From the NCBI GenBank assembly GCA_000349905.1, contig KB722765.1, positions 154,466 to 198,601 on the forward strand: a stretch of 44,136 nt of DNA, in the 5' to 3' direction. Position 1 is the stretch's first letter. The number at the start of each line of letters is the position of its first letter. The stretch comes from Volvariella volvacea V23 (Eukaryota; Basidiomycota; Agaricomycetes; Agaricales; Pluteaceae). Below the pieces are notes generated by a model. The model saw nothing but the letters and a program-made list of their open reading frames with translations, did no database searches and was not told the DNA's origin. Below are positions 34,307-44,136 of this stretch, one piece after another. A program made the position numbers and the translations under genes.

Positions 34307-37300
34307 ACTATCCTCAATCCCCCTAGCTCCGCCCACTTTGTTTATTATCCAACCATGTATTTTTAACTATCTTATTCACGACCCCTCACGATCCAACCCC
34401 TGGTCACTCCAACTGCATCCCCCATCCGTCCGCGATTACCCCTATCTATTCCCCGATTTCACTTCGCGTTCTCTTGTGCATCAGTTATCTAGACTCTGGT
34501 AGCATGTCTCTTGTGCGTAGCTATAGCAGAACCTAAAAAATTCCAACGATGATTTGTTGATATTATGTCCCCGTCTCCCCAACTGCGTTGCTTGTGGGAT
34601 CACATCAATGTAGATTACCGCCAGCCTTCTAGAAACTCTGCGTCAACGGTCGCCTATCTGTCATAAGTGGGCGTGGCACAGCATCGGGTAATCTCATAAA
34701 AAGGGGACAAGGGTGATATCTCCGTGCTAAGAGAGAGGAAAGGGAAGATGCACCTGGGTGAACGCCAGTGTGAGTGTTCGCATGCCAAGAAGGTCCTTTT
34801 GTTCTTTTACGGCTTTTTGCTTACCCCCTTTGCTTTCTGATCTGGGGATTTGACCTCCCCTCATTCAGTAACCGTCTCTTCAGATCTTTCATACACCGCG
34901 CAGGTTCTCGTACGGCAAGTATAGCCTTCACATTCCTGCCAGGGTCAACCTAGGTAAAGCGTCGGAGAGGGTTTTGAGGGGTATCACTTGATTCTCATTT
35001 CCTTGGAAAGATTGTTGAGTTGCTCATTTCCTTCGAGAAGGAATTCCGAAAAAAAGCATGAAAGTCAATGACAGCGAGCCACATGGCTTGCCGTCGACAG
35101 GTAAGCTTAGCGAGACTTCGGTGAAATTTCTGTTTAGAACCTCTGGAAGATAGACGCCGTTTTCCCATGCGCGCAGAAATCATGAGGGAAAGGCGGTCGT
35201 CCGAGTGGAAGATTACAGTCGTCGAGGGTCGGCGCTTAATGGGCAAGTTGAAAGTAGGGTGCCTTCGGTTGCGGTGTCCCGTCATAACAGGTTTCGCCGA
35301 GCGGTATCGGTTGGGCGTGATGGTGGATGGTGTGAGAGCGCTACCTCTTTTTGGAAGTGGTTGATGAATGTTGAGGTGGCGTCGGTGTTATACCGTTGCG
35401 CATGGCGTGGTTGAGCGTCGACAAGTGTACAACAGGGCTGAGAGTTGTTGCCTTACAGTTCATCCTATGGGGCTCTGGGGTCCCCACCACCGGAGCACAT
35501 GGAAAATCTTTGGGATTCCCTAGCGCTGGTACCAGTAGATCTATGATGTACCCATAGGCTATATTCTATGCGGACACGTATGTCTGGCGTACCTTAATAG
35601 CACAGGTATGCCGAAGCTACTTTGTCTGTGCATATGGCCCCAAGAATTTCAGTGGGGCCATCCAAAAAGCCACTTATCCCGCCTAGATAAGTGAGTTAAC
35701 AATCGCTTTGACAGGATTATTTTCGCGCTCAATAAGTCCCTTCATCAGCAACACATCGCGCACTCAATTTCTGTAGATCCATCCTAAGATCGATTGGCTA
35801 TTATTGAATCCAGAGAAATGAAATCCGGCCATTATAGGAACTAGGATCTACGTTTGATCCTCGGTTCCTGTCTTAGTCGTCTTTTTAAGTTACCACCTGC
35901 ATCGTGTTCATAGTTTTACAGCTCCTTTCGGCTTTCCCTAGCGATTAATGTGGGAGTGCGGCCTTGGCACGGTTATTCCTGACAAATGTGTTGTGTATCG
36001 AGCAGGGCAAGTACTAACAAATAATCAACCGAGCATGCCTTCATTACATGAGCTATTGTGTGTCTCCTTCAGGTCGGACCCGGAATACGTAACAGCTGCG
36101 TGCCGAGGAGCGCATTTTAGTTGTTGAGGGGCAAAAGAATGCAGGAAACATTTCCATTGCTCAGAGAACAAATGCGTTTCGTGCTATTACTCACGGGAAA
36201 TGAAAATGACTGAGAACTCAGTTGTGTGGGGCAGATTGTAGCAGACCACTTTTGGTATGGCCAAGTAACTAGCATCGAATGAGTACATAAATTGAAATAG
36301 CCTGCATACCATCGACAATAGGTTACCCTTCGATGGTTGTCTCGCGGGCTCGTTATTGTCAAAACGCTGTTGTTTCGTTGCAAGACTATGACCGGCTGGT
36401 GTAATTCCGACAGGCGATACCTTACAGGCGCCAGACACGGGGCGTTTAGGTTTCTCTCGCACGCCGGAGGTACATCTTCGAATTATCAATAGAATCGAAC
36501 AAGCTCCGTTGGTGAACCTGTTTATTGTACATCACGGCAGGCAGAAAACCTTGTGAGCCTGAACTTTTGTTATCCACGACAGGTAGTTTTTCGGCTTCTT
36601 TTCAACTCACGGACAGGGGCAAGAAGCAGATGTTGCGGAGGTACCGACGCCCCAAGGTTTGGTAAACTTGTGGAGATGAGGTTTTATTACCCAAAGGGAC
36701 ATAACACGCTCGGAAACTGGGATACGCGCCTTGCAGTGGGGTAAAGGAACCGGATATCGGTATCCAAATGCGAGCCTTTGCTTCAGCCACACGACGCCAG
36801 AAGCCAACTTTACCTCAAGGGTGTGTCATAAGCACGTGTGAATGGGAGTGCAAATGACATATCTACAAGCGTAGTTACGCATGTATGAGTTTGCGAATCT
36901 GCCGTTGGTGGGAGAGAAAGCGACGAAGAAAAACAAGGAGCACTGAAAACGTGGGTCCCGGAGACATGCACCGTTGGATGACCCTTGAGAAAGGGCAATC
37001 ACCAACCGTAAGAGTTGCTCTTTCTATCAATTGTTACCAACGGCTTACCTGATGTCCTGATGACCTCGTCGCGCACATGGTATTGATGCAACAAGCCCAG
37101 GGTAATGCAGTTGGGGTCTAACAGCGCACCACAATACCAAATAAGCAACAAAACAAGGGAGAGTTCTTGCCTTGCATCTTAACCTCAGCACCTGAGTGGC
37201 GTTCAGTGCGCGGAAGCGCGTTCAAGGGGGACCTTGTGTGGTACTCGGCTTATGTCTTCACCTCCCATACACTGAACAAAGCCCACCCGTCCTTCGCACT

Positions 37301-39534
37301 TCCTTTTCTGGCGGACGGCTGATGGCGCTTTATTTCAAGGGCTGCGTTGTTTTGGAGAAATTATGAAGGCACTTGTTATACCAGGGCAGAATCGGATATG
37401 TGGTAATTAACCCTTCTACATCGTCTCATGCATGGAACACTTCTAGCTCGTCTCGTGCTCGGTCAGAAATTATAGCCCGTTAGACGGCATCCGAGAATAC
37501 ATCTGGTCACCGCGTCTGGTCACATTTTTGCTGCGGATTATGAGGTGCGATATCTTTGTTCTTTTTGGGTAATTCAGCCATTTGGCCTACGCTTAGGGCG
37601 CGGAAATAGGTAAGCCTTGATCAATTGGACATTTGACCCCACGCTTTTACGGGTTTTTATGCTAAATGGAAGTATACCAAGTCTTCCAAATCGCATGCCT
37701 GACTCCGAACGATCGACTGCCATGATTACGATGGCCGACAATAATTGGTTTATTTACCCCTTGAAACCTTATGAGAGGGCATGCGATGGGGATAGCAGAT
37801 TTTGCGGTTGTGGTACCGAGAGGGTTTGCAGGCTGTTCGAATGTTGGATTTCACGTGTTGACCTCATTCATCTCCAACAAGACCGCTGATAGAAATAGCA
37901 TATCATTCTTGCGCTATTAGAAAGAGCTTTGATCTGTCATCGTTGTTGGAGTCAAGCCCACCGGTTTATGCAATAGAGGGGATGTATGCCCGATATCATA
38001 CTCATTTGCCCACATCGAATGTAATGGCAATTTACACATGTAAGTCGCTATCTCTTGGATTAGCTGACCCCTGCTGCAGGTTCCGCCAGTGTCAATCGGC
38101 GCTGTGGTCATTTGCCGGTGGCGACACCTTATCAGCACCACCCATGATTTCTCCGCGAGGAATTTCTTCATTTTCGTCGTTTGCCGTAACCAACTCTATG
38201 GTCCGCTCTCGGTCTCTTTATGATTCCCCGAACTCAACAAGTGGCGGCGGTGGTATCTTCAGATTTCACTCACCTCCCACCATTACAGCTTGAGTGGATG
38301 CGCCTCCGCTCTTTTTGGTTCAACGAGAGGCGGCGTTCTGGAAAGTGGGTCATTGGCGTACGTCGAACACCGCTGCCAGTCCTCTTTCCCTGGCGCTTTT
38401 CGCATGGAAGAATGCTTTCGCTTCTACATCAGCCCTGTTCTGTCAATCATCTGTGGGACCTGCACGAATGCTGGAATCCAATTAATATGGTATGGGCTAA
38501 CGTTATGCCAGCTCATGATAAGACTGTTGGTATGTCGCAGATCTAACTCTGCTTTTGCTACACCCATTTCCGAAGGCCAGGCAGGTCCATGTAGAGTGCC
38601 ACGGATGCGATCCCTTATAGAGTTACCATCCCACGTCGGAGGTCTAGACACATGGAGCGCTTATCCGGGATACTAAAATTCTGCGGATGCGTCAGCTGGT
38701 GACCACATCTGTCACGCGTACCAAATCTTGCAACTATTTGAGTTCCCGAATTTGCCCAGATCGCTCCACAGAGGCACATAAGTATCACAACACAGCAATT
38801 GGCTGGAGAAGACTGAGCTGACCTTAATCAACACATATTGAGAGACAAGAGACATGAGACGGGCTGTCCTCCATGCCTTACTGGGCATCAGGTCCTTAGA
38901 AGAGCTGTTGATTGAGGCGTTGCTGTTAATTGTGCTAACCCAATATGTACGGAACATTAGGAACCTTTTGAAGCGCATTTGCGGGGCCATATCCCAAGGC
39001 GTTATAATTCTCATTCCGACAATTGTAAGCACTTACCGAACATTCGAAGTGAATATGTCGACGGAACAATGTTGCTACATTGTCTCATAGCACAATGACG
39101 CGTAGCTACTTCGGTTTCACCCATAACAAGATCCAAAATACAATTAGTGGCGAATCGGTCTTACGTCGTGTCCTCGTCAGACCGCCCCCGCTAGACCATG
39201 CTACCAATACTCGCGATGGTATGCAGTGGTCCAATGACTTATTATCGGCAAGATCAGTAGTCTATACAGGGAATGGGATTTGACAGGGTGGCCGAAATGG
39301 AATTAACGGTACACTAGATCGAAGACGGTGCCATTTCTGGTACATTGAAGGCGTGAGTGCACATAAAATGAAGCCTTACAGCGTCGAGGAATTTGGAAAG
39401 TTGTGGAGAATAGTCAAAATGAAAGAAACAACTCTGACACATGCAATGTTGCTGATTAGAATATTAACATTTAGTGGAGGTGCCGTGAAGACAGCGGAGG
39501 TTTTTGTCGCCTTGCACGAACATAGGAAACAGGC
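34307..39534. other. 5.2 kb without a supportable gene
   Basis: Open frames are short on both strands and no protein family, transposon domain, tRNA or long repeat was recognised. A minus-strand 96-codon frame (35285-34995) and a plus-strand 128-codon frame (38290-38676) were examined; neither shows domain-like sequence or splice partners. The block may contain old transposon remnants or intergenic DNA around the isolated MFS gene. Confidence 0.5.
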
Positions 39535-41832
39535 ATGGGAAAGAACCCGGCGGTGGACGCGGCAGAAGAGCCGGGTGGCACGCTCGATCAAATTGAAACT
39601 GTGGCTGCGAAAAGTTGGTCATCTCCAAGGCCTGCTTTTACTCTTCCCATTCATACACCATCTGCACGCCCAATGGCTTCAGAAGCAGGAAATGCTTCAA
39701 GAAATCAACAAAATCCAAGTGAGAAAGGTCGTTCCCTCGATGCAGCTGCCCTACACCATGACCCTTATCGAGTCTGCCTTGACCCCAATGAGAACCCACA
39801 AAACCTGCCCCCCTGGCGCAAATGGATTGCTGTTCTTGTCATTAGTTCAGCCTCCCTATGTGTAACTTGCGCATCTTCCGTGGTATGTTTCTATCTGATT
39901 CGCCTCAGTTCACCGCGCTCAATTCACACAAGGCGGCCTTCACTCAAGACGGCGTAGTAAATGAGTTCCGTGTATCACACGAAGTTGCTGTCCTTTCAAT
40001 CAGCCTCTTCGTTGAAGGGCTGGGTCTTGGGCCGTTGCTTGTTGGCCCTCTCTCCGAGGTCTACGGTCGAAATATTGTCTACAGAGTTTCATATGGCTTA
40101 TTCTTCATTTTTGCGTGGCCTGTGGCATTCGCGCCTAACATTGGTTTGTCTGTTCTTTCCTCATCTATCTCAGTTACTGATTCGATTTTGATTTAGTTGT
40201 GTATCTTATTTTTCGCTTTATCTCCGGCTTTTGTGGCTCCGCCTTCCTGAGCGTTGCCGGAGGCACGGTTAGCGACATGTTTTCGGACGATACCGTTGCC
40301 AAGTTGCGTGTTTCCGACCACTCTGCGTAGGCAATAATTAATGATCGCTATCCGTACGCAGTCCGATGGCTTTGTACACGATTAGTCCGTTTATCGGGCC
40401 CGTTCTTGGACCCTTGATCAGTGGGTGAGAACAATTAACATTATATCTTTCAAGTTTAGTTAAAACTTCTCATATTTTCTCAGGTTTATCAACCAGGTTC
40501 GCCGCGCCTAACTCCGTGGCTTCTCTGCATGAATCAGCGCGACTCATTAATCACCCAGGCGTTGTACTGGCGATGGACCTACCGAGTCCAGCTAATATGG
40601 ACTTTTGCGCAATTCGTTGCCCTCTTCTTGGTGAGTTTAATTTTAAACCTATACATAGTATTTTTGGGTTTATTCCAGTTCAGTGTGTGAGAGAAACATA
40701 CACACCTATTTTACTCAAGGCAAAGGCACGACGGTGAGTTTTTATTCTAGATAAACTACGTGATCTGGTACTACTGGATATAATAGCCTACGTCGTATCA
40801 CGGGCGACTCAAGGTATTGGTCCCCGTTGGATAAAGCAGAGCAACGCTTGTCTCGCGCAATTTTAATAAGCTGCTATAAGCCTTTTCGTACGTCTGTTCG
40901 ACGTGGCTTCCACCGTTTCTCCGACCCAGTCCCTAAATTTGAAGTTCAGAGTTAATGTTCTATGACCGCATGGCCTTGCTTCTCAACATCTGGTATGTGT
41001 TTAACTTTGTTAGGTGCCTGTAAATCTTTGATTTACCCGATGTTTTCAGGACAGCGCTCATACTCGGTATATTATACCTCGCATTCCAGGCTTTTCCTGT
41101 CATCTTTCAGCAAGGTCATAATTTGAATGTCCAATCGACTGGAATGACATTTCTTGGAATTGGGTTTGGTATGATTCTCGCCATATCGACCCAACCTTAT
41201 TGGAATCGGTGGGTCGCGACGGACTTGGTTTTGGAGATGACTCAAATTATGTCAAGATTATATGCCCGTCATGCGAAGGCCAATAATGGTCTCATCCCTC
41301 CCGAAACTAGATTGATAATGGGGCAACTTGGTGGTGTTCTTGTTCCACTAGGTAATTTCCTGTCCGATCCGCGCTTCCTTACCTTCACGTTGAACCTCAC
41401 TCAAATGTTACCTAATTCTAATTTCTAAGGTTTATACTGGCTGGCCTTTACAACATACCCGCACATTCACTGGATTGTTCCAATTATCGCATCCATTCCG
41501 TTTGGCTCGGGGATATATTTCGTATATACGTCGACGTTCACGTATCTCGTGACTGCATATCGACCAATTGCGGCCTCAGCCATGGCGTCCAATAGCGCCA
41601 TGAGATCTTCATTTGCTGCCGTGTTCCCACTATTTGCCCAGCTAATGTATAGGCGCTTGGGCACAGTGGGTGCTACTGCATTACTGGCCGGTCTGACAAG
41701 TATCATGGCCCCTTTACCGTGCGTTCCATTATGCATTCATGGTGCAATATCCCGGCCCATTTTGTTGTTTTTAGGTTTGTGTTTCGAAGGATCGGCGCTA
41801 AGCTTCGCGCCAAGTCCCGTTTCGCCGTCTGA
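39535..41832 (+). CDS. MFS transporter (DHA1 drug/polyamine type), intact
   Basis: This is a major facilitator, proton-driven, plasma-membrane type. Twelve exons give 559 aa: 39535-39882, 39909-40143, 40197-40302, 40362-40424, 40484-40496, 40559-40630, 40684-40733, 40787-40887, 40950-40992, 41050-41351, 41430-41718 and 41775-41832. A hydrophilic N-terminus of about 95 residues is followed by NLPPWRKWIAVLVISSASL (helix 1). The DHA1 signature LLVGPLSEVYGRNIVYR is in loop 2-3. Other landmarks are SGFCGSAFLSVAGGTVSDMF, MALYTISPFIGPVLGPLISG (motif C-like), YWRWTYRVQLIWTFAQF, RETYTPILLKAKARRLR, MALLLNIWTALILGILYL, and SAMASNSAMRSSFAAVFPLF before the last helices. It ends RIGAKLRAKSRFAV. About 12 membrane segments are expected. 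One exon is only 13 nt. Substrate cannot be told from sequence; relatives export drugs or carry polyamines. It stands alone between two gene-poor blocks. Confidence 0.93.
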
Positions 41833-43518
41833 AGACTTCAAAGTTGCTACCCGATTATCATCCCGCCCTGTTCTTTACTGGTTTCGAACCCATCCCAATC
41901 CTTGATCGCAGTCGCAAAAATGCTTTGCTTTGTCTGTAATTGGTACCGGTCAGTCCTCGTTAGTGTTATACCCGGTGTATACAGTCATCTTGCGCTCGTT
42001 GCATCACCGTGTATTCCTTCTGCTATAGATTTCACTTTTTGTCGTCTCGTTCTCCTTGTTAATCTCGCTTGGCAGTTAATACTACGCACCTGCATGTTAG
42101 CTAGTGTTTCATGGACCGTAACTCGTGGTATGCACGACGTGTTACTCCGCTATGCAATTCAAGATCAACGGTTATTAAAACGGCTATCCAGTTCTACACA
42201 GCTTATACGTCAGCACCTCTGTAAGCTATAGATTTGGCATTGAGATCATAGCTACTAGCCTCCGGATCTTATGCACATCCGGAAAGCCTTTATAGAGCAA
42301 ATAGGAAGTGATGCGTCATAGGGCGAGTCCCCGTCATCCCTTAGCACCACTTGACCCTCGTAGCCATGATGACGAGTCCTTAAAGGGGCTGCACGATGAA
42401 ACTCACCTGCCGGCGGGAAAGCGTCGGACAGGTACCCATGTGCAGTACGCTTATACGGAGTTCAGCTCTTGCAGGGGTCGGTATGGTTGTTGGTCCAGGA
42501 AGGATGTGAGAAGATACTGTACGGAGATTGCGAGCAATACATCTAGGCTATTCGAGAGCACGATGACGTCCTATTTGAAATTGTGTAGTCCATCCCGGTA
42601 AACAACGTCAGTGGCGTGATGGAATGGTCAAAAACAAGTACCTCTGTGATGTGTGATAAGATACACTGTCATCAGTCACGTTCTATCAAAGCACTGAATG
42701 AACGCGATTACTTGCTAGCCAATGACGTGCGATATCTGATACAACCGATGCTGAAGGACTTCACGTGGTACTATTGCATGCGTGTGATGCTCAACAAGTG
42801 CCGCTGTTCAGGTGCTCATAATGCAGGGCAGCAGGCTATTTGAAAAGGTTACCTGTGTTGTGCTGGCACTCCGAGAATCTGGCTAGCAGATTCAAACGGT
42901 CTGCTACGATTGATTGTGTCAATCAGAACTGGTTGGGAAGTTCACATCATGACGAGGATCCCGTTTTTAGGGTCTCCATTCTTGGTATAGCATTGTACGC
43001 TGGGGTGCGCAAGTCACCATCGTATTGAGCCGATATATACTGATGTTTCCAGAAATGCAGGGAGGTGTGGAAAAGTGACAGCCTGTGACGATGACGCATC
43101 TAGTTCATCAATATCAAGGGATGTTATTCTGTAGACTTATCATGCAGTAACAAATCAAACGAGGAAGGTTGAAGGTTAAAATTCCGATGATCACTATATC
43201 TATTCAAAAGTCCTCGGAATGGCAGTCGATTGGCAAGGAATACTCGCTGAAATGCCTCGAGGGTTACCTAGGTTTTTTTTCCCGTCACTCAGAGGACCCG
43301 AGTATACAGATTAGCGCGATAGGTCGCAGGAAAGTAGAAGGGCGGTGCGGATTCAATAGGAGCATAAAACAGCCCACAGAAACTTTGCAGAATTACATGC
43401 AACATACGGATTATCGAATGAACGAGGTGGGTGAAATACGTTAACAACGGCCGTGTCACATTGAAGAAATGCATGGCTTGTCCCATGAAGTGACTAGGTC
43501 GATAGAGTAGAGACGGCA
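41833..43518. other. 1.7 kb without a supportable gene
   Basis: Plus-strand frames here are short, Cys/His/Trp-mixed and lack splice partners or family resemblance. The first part is presumably the MFS 3' UTR. I see no RNA gene, repeat array or transposon end. Confidence 0.5.
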
Positions 43519-43787
43519 TTACGAGCTAGTGCTAGGGCTAGGTGTCGGGCTTGAGTCGCCAATCCACCAAGTGATACAAGTGGTAGTGCCAGCATCGGAC
43601 GATCCGGGGGCTTGTGTCTATTCGTCGTAACGTAAGAAGATTCGGACATGTAATAAAATAAAATAGTGAATGGTTATATTAGACAAAACAAGGGTTGAGG
43701 CTGCGGACTTACGGTGAAGAAGGGGGCCGCCGTGGCAAAAGTAACCATGAATGCGGTTACAACACAGCTAACTGCGACCAGTTTCAT
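43519..43787 (-). CDS. Small secreted peptide, 57 aa, unknown function
   Basis: Two exons, 43787-43713 and 43617-43519, are joined by a 95-nt intron (GTAAGT to AATAG). Exon 1 encodes a textbook signal peptide: MKLVAVSCVVTAFMVTFATA, with predicted cleavage around Ala-Thr-Ala-Ala, then PFFT. Exon 2 continues TQAPGSSDAGTTTCITWWIG and ends with a Ser/Pro/Thr tail (PTPSPSTSS) before TAA at 43521-43519. The mature peptide would be about 36 residues with a single Cys and a Trp-Trp pair. It has no CaaX end, so it is not a mating pheromone. TATAAA at 43881-43876 lies about 90 nt upstream. Small secreted proteins are common in Agaricomycetes; whether this one acts on hosts, competitors or the cell wall is unknown. 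Confidence 0.6.
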
Positions 43788-43875
43788 CGTGGTATAGCTA
43801 TCCTTTGGGTGGGTGGACTGGTGTAGGCGTTGAGTCTGCTTGACTTGGTAGCCCTCTATCTTAATCGCAATTGAC

Positions 43876-43881
43876 TTTATA
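43876..43881 (-). promoter_or_regulatory. TATA box of the small secreted peptide gene
   Basis: The minus strand reads CTATAAAGTC, about 90 nt before the ATG at 43787. This is within the 50-90 nt range seen at the Argonaute, aldo/keto reductase and 33526 promoters and supports the start choice. The remaining bases up to 44136 show nothing else recognisable. Confidence 0.5.
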
Positions 43882-44136
43882 GTCGAGATTCGGAAAAATC
43901 GGTGGTGCTTGGTTCTCATACATGCCCGTATGCCGTGGAGCTTTGAATGCTGGCTAGTAAGAAGAATATGGGGCATGGGTGGCTCGGCACGTCATGATCG
44001 TCATTTTGCGGTGGTTAGAGTGCCAATGGGGATGATTCCCCAGCGAAGATGATCCGACTACAACAAATGAAGTACTGATTCAACATTAGATACCGGTGTT
44101 AAGGGCACGCTGCGAGCACAGGCCCGCAGTGGGCCA

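Noticed and set aside
34995..35285. 96-codon basic minus-strand frame
   Set aside because: No family, promoter or intron structure; composition is compatible with chance.
38290..38676. 128-codon plus-strand frame, partly hydrophobic and Cys-rich
   Set aside because: Considered as a hydrophobin or membrane protein; Cys spacing does not fit, overlapping frames are equally open, and no splice partners are seen.
39353..39865. 170-codon plus-strand frame overlapping the start of the MFS gene
   Set aside because: It is in another frame than the transporter's N-terminus and first helix, which splice correctly onward.

Overview
The window is a 44 kb piece of a basidiomycete genome, most likely Agaricomycetes. 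The evidence is many small introns (mostly 45-70 nt, GT-AG, often with a CTAAC/CTAAT branch site), tiny exons, TATA boxes 50-90 nt upstream of starts, and gene families typical of mushroom-forming fungi. It contains one 100-N scaffold gap, at 13549-13648. Every spliced model below was built by eye. For the main genes I checked that exon lengths sum to a multiple of three.

Left part (1-18 kb, gene dense). The 5' end of a cytochrome P450 gene runs off the left edge on the minus strand. About 1.8 kb of unresolved DNA follows, with one possible membrane peptide. Next comes a divergent pair sharing a 385-bp promoter. On the minus strand is a GH5 glucosidase of the yeast Egh1 / Cryptococcus Sgl1 type, 992 aa, acting on ergosteryl glucoside. 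On the plus strand is a full-length Argonaute of 929 aa in about 26 exons, with a D-E-D-D slicer tetrad and an RGG-rich N-terminus. Downstream on the plus strand are a Ste7/Fuz7-type MAP kinase kinase (538 aa) and an IML2/TTC39-family TPR protein (697 aa). Between these two lies a decayed zinc alcohol dehydrogenase on the minus strand, which also contains the N gap.

Middle (18-24.6 kb) is gene-poor; I could support only one coding-like minus-strand exon. From 24.6 to 30.2 kb lies a 1521-aa protein related to yeast YML020W. Its N-terminal three quarters are low-complexity, with recurring Trp motifs, and a lipase-like alpha/beta hydrolase follows.

Right part. A minus-strand aldo/keto reductase, with a problem at its catalytic-Asp exon, faces a 203-aa conserved uncharacterised gene across a 417-bp divergent promoter with two TATA boxes. 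Then come 5.2 kb without a supportable gene, an intact 12-exon MFS transporter (559 aa), another 1.7 kb without a gene, and a 57-aa small secreted peptide at the right end.

The genes do not form an obvious pathway. Argonaute (RNA silencing), the MAPKK (signalling) and IML2 (protein/lipid homeostasis) look like ordinary chromosomal neighbours. I did not find a convincing new multi-gene system. The most interesting items are the inferred 3-nt Argonaute microexon, the Trp-motif tail of the YML020W-like protein, the broken dehydrogenase across an essentially closed assembly gap, the aldo/keto reductase that appears to lose its catalytic Asp, and the tiny secreted peptide.
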